Shown in pieces: positions 25,737 through 28,408 of a stretch of 28,408 bases of DNA (the first letter of the stretch is position 1; the number at the start of each line of letters is the position of its first letter). Below the pieces are notes generated by a model. It was not told the DNA's origin. It searched no databases and saw only the letters and a program-made list of their open reading frames with translations. This DNA is from Mollicutes bacterium (GTDB lineage: Bacteria; Bacillota_I; Bacilli_A; Izemoplasmatales; Izemoplasmataceae). The translations under genes were made by a program, and so were the position numbers. Where the stretch lies: NCBI GenBank assembly GCA_003551455.1, contig PUMR01000073.1:1-28408 (forward strand). The letters are read 5' to 3'.

Positions 25737-26594
25737 TCAGTCCGTCTCGATGATATAGCCGATGCCGAGGACGCCTTCTCCCGTGTGGGCCCCCATGGCC
25801 GGGGTGAAGGCCACCTGGTCCTCGATGACGACATTGGCCAGTGCCGATAGACCTTTTTTCAACCATGACGCCCCTTCGCTGTCGCGGGCGTCCGTGACTA
25901 CGCAATGGATGCTCTTTGCGTCGCGGGCGTCCTTTTTCACGCGGGCGAGGAGCCGTTTGGTCGCCTGGCGACGGCCCCGGGCGAGTCCGAAGGGGCGGAT
26001 TTCCCCCTCTGCGAGGGAAAAGAGCGGTTTCAAGCGGAAGAGCCCCGTCGAGAAGGCCGCGAGCCTTCCCACGCGCCCGCTTCTTTGGACATGGTCGAGA
26101 CTGTCGATCATGCCGATGAACATCGCCTTCTCGCGCATGGCCAAAAGCTCTTCTTCCATCGCCGGAAGTGGCAATTCCTTCTTTGCCAACGCGACGGCTT
26201 TCAGGACCAGCGCGGCCCCCGCGGCGCCGGCGGTCGCCGTGTCGATGATGCGGATGCGCGACCGCTTATCCTCGGGAAACGTCGCTTTCGCCTGCAGAGC
26301 GATGTTAAAGGTGTTGCTCAGGTGGCTTCCGACCGTGAGACATACACAGCCCTCATGGCGGGAGAGGGCCGCGCGGAAAGCGCTCTGGAAGCGACCCACC
26401 GAAGGGGCCGATGTGGTCGGCGGTTCCGCCGCTTCCTGCAGCCGGGCATAGAAGTCGGCGGCAGAAAGACCATAGAGGTCCTCATAGACCGTCGTACCGA
26501 AATGGATGTTCAAGGGGACGATATGGACGGCGGTTTCTTCGGCCTTGCGCAAAGAGGGCGCGATGATGCTGTCACAGATGACGGATGAACGCAT
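25737..26594 (-). CDS. FakB/DegV-family fatty acid-binding protein, copy 1
   Basis: The 285-residue DegV-family protein starts with VICDSIIAPSLRKAEE. It has PTTSAPSVGRF (usually TSQP), the central CLTVGSHLSNTFN (usually SGTYQ), RSGRVGRL and the C-terminal GAHTGEGVLGIGY. DegV/FakB proteins hold a fatty acid in a buried tunnel and present its carboxylate to FakA. I chose the ATG at 26594 over 26660 because homology starts there and AAAGGG is six bases upstream. It is the last gene of a HAD-fakB-fakB operon and converges on fakA with only three bases between stops and no terminator. The ligand-loop changes suggest a different acyl preference, which is inference. Confidence 0.83.
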   Translation of the reverse strand: MRSSVICDSIIAPSLRKAEETAVHIVPLNIHFGTTVYEDLYGLSAADFYARLQEAAEPPTTSAPSVGRFQSAFRAALSRHEGCVCLTVGSHLSNTFNIALQAKATFPEDKRSRIRIIDTATAGAAGAALVLKAVALAKKELPLPAMEEELLAMREKAMFIGMIDSLDHVQRSGRVGRLAAFSTGLFRLKPLFSLAEGEIRPFGLARGRRQATKRLLARVKKDARDAKSIHCVVTDARDSEGASWLKKGLSALANVVIEDQVAFTPAMGAHTGEGVLGIGYIIETD

Positions 26595-26610
26595 GGGACG
26601 CCCTTTCCGC

Positions 26611-27468
26611 TCACCCGTCGGCATAGATGTAGCCGATGCCGATGACGCCGGGTCCGGCATGGCTTCCCATCGCCGAGGTGAAGGGGACGATATCCGCTTC
26701 GATCGCGGGATGTTTCTCCTTGAGGGCGTCGATGAAGGGCTGGACGTTCTCGCGGGCGTTCGCGTGGGTCACGGCCAGCCGGACGAAGGGTTTGTCGGCG
26801 GTGTCCTTCGCGAACTCTTCGAGAATCATGCGCACGGCCTGCTTTTGGCCGCGGGCGCGACCGAAGAAGTCGGGTTTGCTCTCGCGGAAGACGATCAAGG
26901 GCTTCACGCGGAAGAGGTTGCCGGCCACGGCGGCGACCTTGCCCACCTTGCCGCTCTTTTCGATGTATTTGAGCGTGTCGAACATCACGACGAGCTTGGT
27001 GGTGTTTCGGAGGGTCTCGATGGCCTCGGTGATGGTGGCCAGCGAGCTTCCTTCCCGGGCCATCTCCGCCGCATGCACGGTGAGGAGACTCGCCGCGGCC
27101 CCGGCGACCATGGTGTCGACGACGCGGATGCGGGCGCGCTCTTCTTCCTTGAATTCCGCTTGCGCCTTCTTCGCCGCCTGGTGGGTGAGACTCAGTTTGC
27201 CCGTCATCGTGAGGCAGATGCAGTCGTCACCTTGGTCGAGGATCTTTTGAAAGACCTCTTTGAACCGTTCGGGGGAGGGTGCGGACGTGGTCGGGAGCTC
27301 TTTGACCGTGGGCAGCCGCTCATAGAACGCTTGGGGCGGTATCCCGAGCAGGTCCTTGTATACCTCCTTGCCGAAATGGATGTTGATGGGGACGATGGTG
27401 ATGCCGAGTTTCTCGGCCTTTTCCAATGATGGTGCACAGACACTGTCGCAGACGACGCGGACCGCCAT
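26611..27468 (-). CDS. FakB/DegV-family fatty acid-binding protein, copy 2
   Basis: The 285-residue DegV-family protein is the same length as its neighbour and clearly paralogous. It has VVCDSVCAPSLEKAEK, PTTSAPSPERF, CLTMTGKLSLTHQ in place of SGTYQ, KSGKVGKV and GSHAGPGVIGIGY at the end. The expected role is binding a fatty acid for phosphorylation by FakA. Paired FakB proteins with different acyl selectivity are common in Bacillota. The ribosome site GGAGGAGGGA precedes the ATG. It lies 24 bases after the HAD gene and 16 bases before the other copy, all in one operon. Confidence 0.85.
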   Translation of the reverse strand: MAVRVVCDSVCAPSLEKAEKLGITIVPINIHFGKEVYKDLLGIPPQAFYERLPTVKELPTTSAPSPERFKEVFQKILDQGDDCICLTMTGKLSLTHQAAKKAQAEFKEEERARIRVVDTMVAGAAASLLTVHAAEMAREGSSLATITEAIETLRNTTKLVVMFDTLKYIEKSGKVGKVAAVAGNLFRVKPLIVFRESKPDFFGRARGQKQAVRMILEEFAKDTADKPFVRLAVTHANARENVQPFIDALKEKHPAIEADIVPFTSAMGSHAGPGVIGIGYIYADG

Positions 27469-27492
27469 GACGATCCCTCCTCCTCAAAATTC

Positions 27493-28281
27493 TTATTCTC
27501 TATCTATGAGACCGAAATATTCGAGCGCTTGCACGATGCCGTCCGCTTCGGGAGATGCGGTGACATGGTCGCAAACATCCTTGACCTGTTCGGGGGCCGC
27601 TTCCATGGCCACGGCTTTGTCCGCCCTTTCCAACATGGGGATGTCGTTAGGGCTGTCGCCGAAAGCGTAGATGTCCTCTCTGCCGAGGGAGAGGCGTTCC
27701 AACACGAAGTCCATCCCCGTCCCCTTGTTGTGGCCTTTCGGCAGGATTTCCCCGATGAAGCGCTCCTTGTTCAAGATGACATCGAAGCGGCCGGCGAACG
27801 CGGCGGCCACCTTGTCGAGAGTCGCTTCGCTCTGGGCGTAGAATGTGAGTTTGTTCACCGTCGGGGTGGTCGCTTTGAAACTCTTGACGATGCCGCGGCC
27901 CTGGTCGAGATAGCGGATGAGTTCGCCCATCAGACCGCCCGCATCGACATCGGCCACATAGATGTGCTGCGGTCCCTCCAGCCAGACGGCGGCCTTCTCC
28001 TCGGCGAAGACGGGCAGCATCGCCCGCAATTCCTCCCCGGGAATCGTCTCTTCGAGAATCGTCTCGCCGAAGGTCTCGATCGAGGTCCCGCCCGCGGCGA
28101 TCACCCCGTCGAAACCGATGGCCCTGACATCCTCGCGGATGGCCGCGCGGGAAAGCCCGGTCGCGAGAAAAGCCAGATGCCCCTTTTTGCGCAAGCTCTT
28201 CACGGCCCCGGCCACGGACGGGGGAAGATTCTGCTTGTTGTCCGTGAGCGTGCCTTCGATGTCGAAAAACACGACACTCAT
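27493..28281 (-). CDS. Cof-type HAD-IIB sugar-phosphatase-like hydrolase
   Basis: The 262-residue HAD-superfamily phosphatase has a type IIB cap. Motif I is FFDIEGTLT: the nucleophile Asp7 is present, but the second Asp of DxD is Glu9. Motif II is FLATGLSR. The lysine of motif III lies in LPKGHNKGTGM. Motif IV is GDSPNDIPML. Cof-like enzymes act on small phosphorylated sugars, nucleotides or cofactors; the substrate cannot be read from sequence. It is the first gene of an operon with the two FakB genes. A short ribosome site (GGGGAGA) sits close to the ATG, and a long palindrome overlaps its promoter. Confidence 0.85.
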   Translation of the reverse strand: MSVVFFDIEGTLTDNKQNLPPSVAGAVKSLRKKGHLAFLATGLSRAAIREDVRAIGFDGVIAAGGTSIETFGETILEETIPGEELRAMLPVFAEEKAAVWLEGPQHIYVADVDAGGLMGELIRYLDQGRGIVKSFKATTPTVNKLTFYAQSEATLDKVAAAFAGRFDVILNKERFIGEILPKGHNKGTGMDFVLERLSLGREDIYAFGDSPNDIPMLERADKAVAMEAAPEQVKDVCDHVTASPEADGIVQALEYFGLIDRE

Positions 28282-28292
28282 GTTCTCCCCTT

Positions 28293-28322
28293 GTATAATA
28301 AATATCGTGCTATTTATTATAC
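28293..28322. promoter_or_regulatory. Perfect 12-base inverted repeat, probable operator
   Basis: GTATAATAAATA (28293-28304) and its exact reverse complement (28311-28322) flank a six-base spacer (tcgtgc). The right arm contains the -10 box of the HAD/fakB operon on the minus strand. The whole element lies 12 bases upstream of the HAD start codon. A dimeric repressor site is likely. It could also form a hairpin in the transcript, but it is AT-only in the stem and lacks a U-tract. Confidence 0.6.
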
Positions 28323-28344
28323 TTCTCCTTTCTTTTGGTTTCTA
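28316..28344 (-). promoter_or_regulatory. Promoter of the HAD-fakB operon
   Basis: On the minus strand, TATAAT (28321-28316) lies 17 bases downstream of a TAGAAA -35-like box (28344-28339). The -10 box is inside the right arm of the inverted repeat. Confidence 0.55.
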
Positions 28345-28360
28345 CGTGACTTCAACCCTT

Positions 28361-28366
28361 TATAAT
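28361..28366 (+). promoter_or_regulatory. Promoter -10 box of the divergent gene at the window edge
   Basis: A perfect TATAAT lies 29 bases before the start codon at 28396. No good -35 match is found at 16-18 bases, so strength is uncertain. Confidence 0.45.
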
Positions 28367-28395
28367 GGAAAGTGCCAAACGTTGTGGAGTGTGTC

Positions 28396-28408
28396 ATGAA
28401 ATTCCCTA
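28396..28408 (+). CDS. Start of a divergent gene, cut by the window edge
   Basis: An ATG at 28396 is preceded by GGAG (28386-28389) with six bases of spacing and by a TATAAT box further upstream. Only four codons are visible (Met-Lys-Phe-Pro), so nothing can be said about the product. Confidence 0.45.

Noticed and set aside
28293..28322. Intrinsic terminator at the long inverted repeat
   Set aside because: The stem is almost entirely A/T, there is no following U-tract, and it lies upstream of genes on both sides, so an operator fits better.

Overview
The window reads as a GC-rich (roughly 60% by eye) chromosomal segment of an anaerobic Bacillota-type bacterium. The evidence is strong AGGAGG-type ribosome sites, sigma-A-like promoters in AT-rich pockets, and genes typical of Gram-positive bacteria: a TGS-domain nucleoside kinase, a YtqB/MnmM-type methyltransferase, a CDA-fold guanine deaminase, a FakA/FakB fatty acid kinase set and PlsY. 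TGA is the usual stop, so the standard bacterial code applies. I see no rRNA, tRNA, CRISPR array, transposase or phage gene.

Layout. (1) 1-1803: a nucleoside kinase gene with its own promoter and a hairpin terminator that works in both directions. (2) 1959-3860, minus: an MnmM-like methyltransferase followed by two tandem-duplicated six-helix membrane proteins. (3) 3942-4545, plus: guanine deaminase with promoter and shared terminator. (4) 4551-23321, minus: sixteen tightly packed or overlapping genes for purine catabolism. From promoter to end they are mocA-like, a YgfM-type FAD subunit, a [2Fe-2S] subunit, an XdhD-type molybdenum subunit, xdhC, hyuA, ssnA, a PreA-like flavin/iron-sulfur oxidoreductase, a second hydroxylase trio (Mo, FeS, FAD), adenine deaminase, a threonine-synthase-like enzyme, a second PLP enzyme, ygeY and ygeW. 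(5) 23468-28281: plsY (minus), fakA (plus), then a HAD phosphatase and two FakB/DegV genes (minus). (6) 28361-28408: promoter and first codons of a divergent gene.

How the genes fit together. Guanine deaminase and adenine deaminase feed xanthine and hypoxanthine into the pathway. Two molybdenum hydroxylases with maturation factors (XdhC, MocA-like) oxidise the purine ring. The PreA-like enzyme could reduce it, SsnA and HyuA could open the rings, and YgeY and YgeW could process the ureido or carbamoyl intermediates. The two PLP enzymes could finish with an amino acid such as 2,3-diaminopropionate. The gene set parallels the E. coli ygeW-to-xdhD region, which published work links to anaerobic urate and purine breakdown. 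Three roles are filled differently here: no recognisable YgeX, no YgfK and no carbamate kinase are present, while two other PLP enzymes and a PreA-like protein with an altered catalytic loop sit in the operon. That is the most interesting part of the window.

The plsY/fakA/fakB block suggests acyl-phosphate-based phospholipid synthesis from exogenous fatty acids, because FakAB makes acyl-phosphate and PlsY consumes it. All assignments come from reading motifs and from memory of the families; no database search was run.
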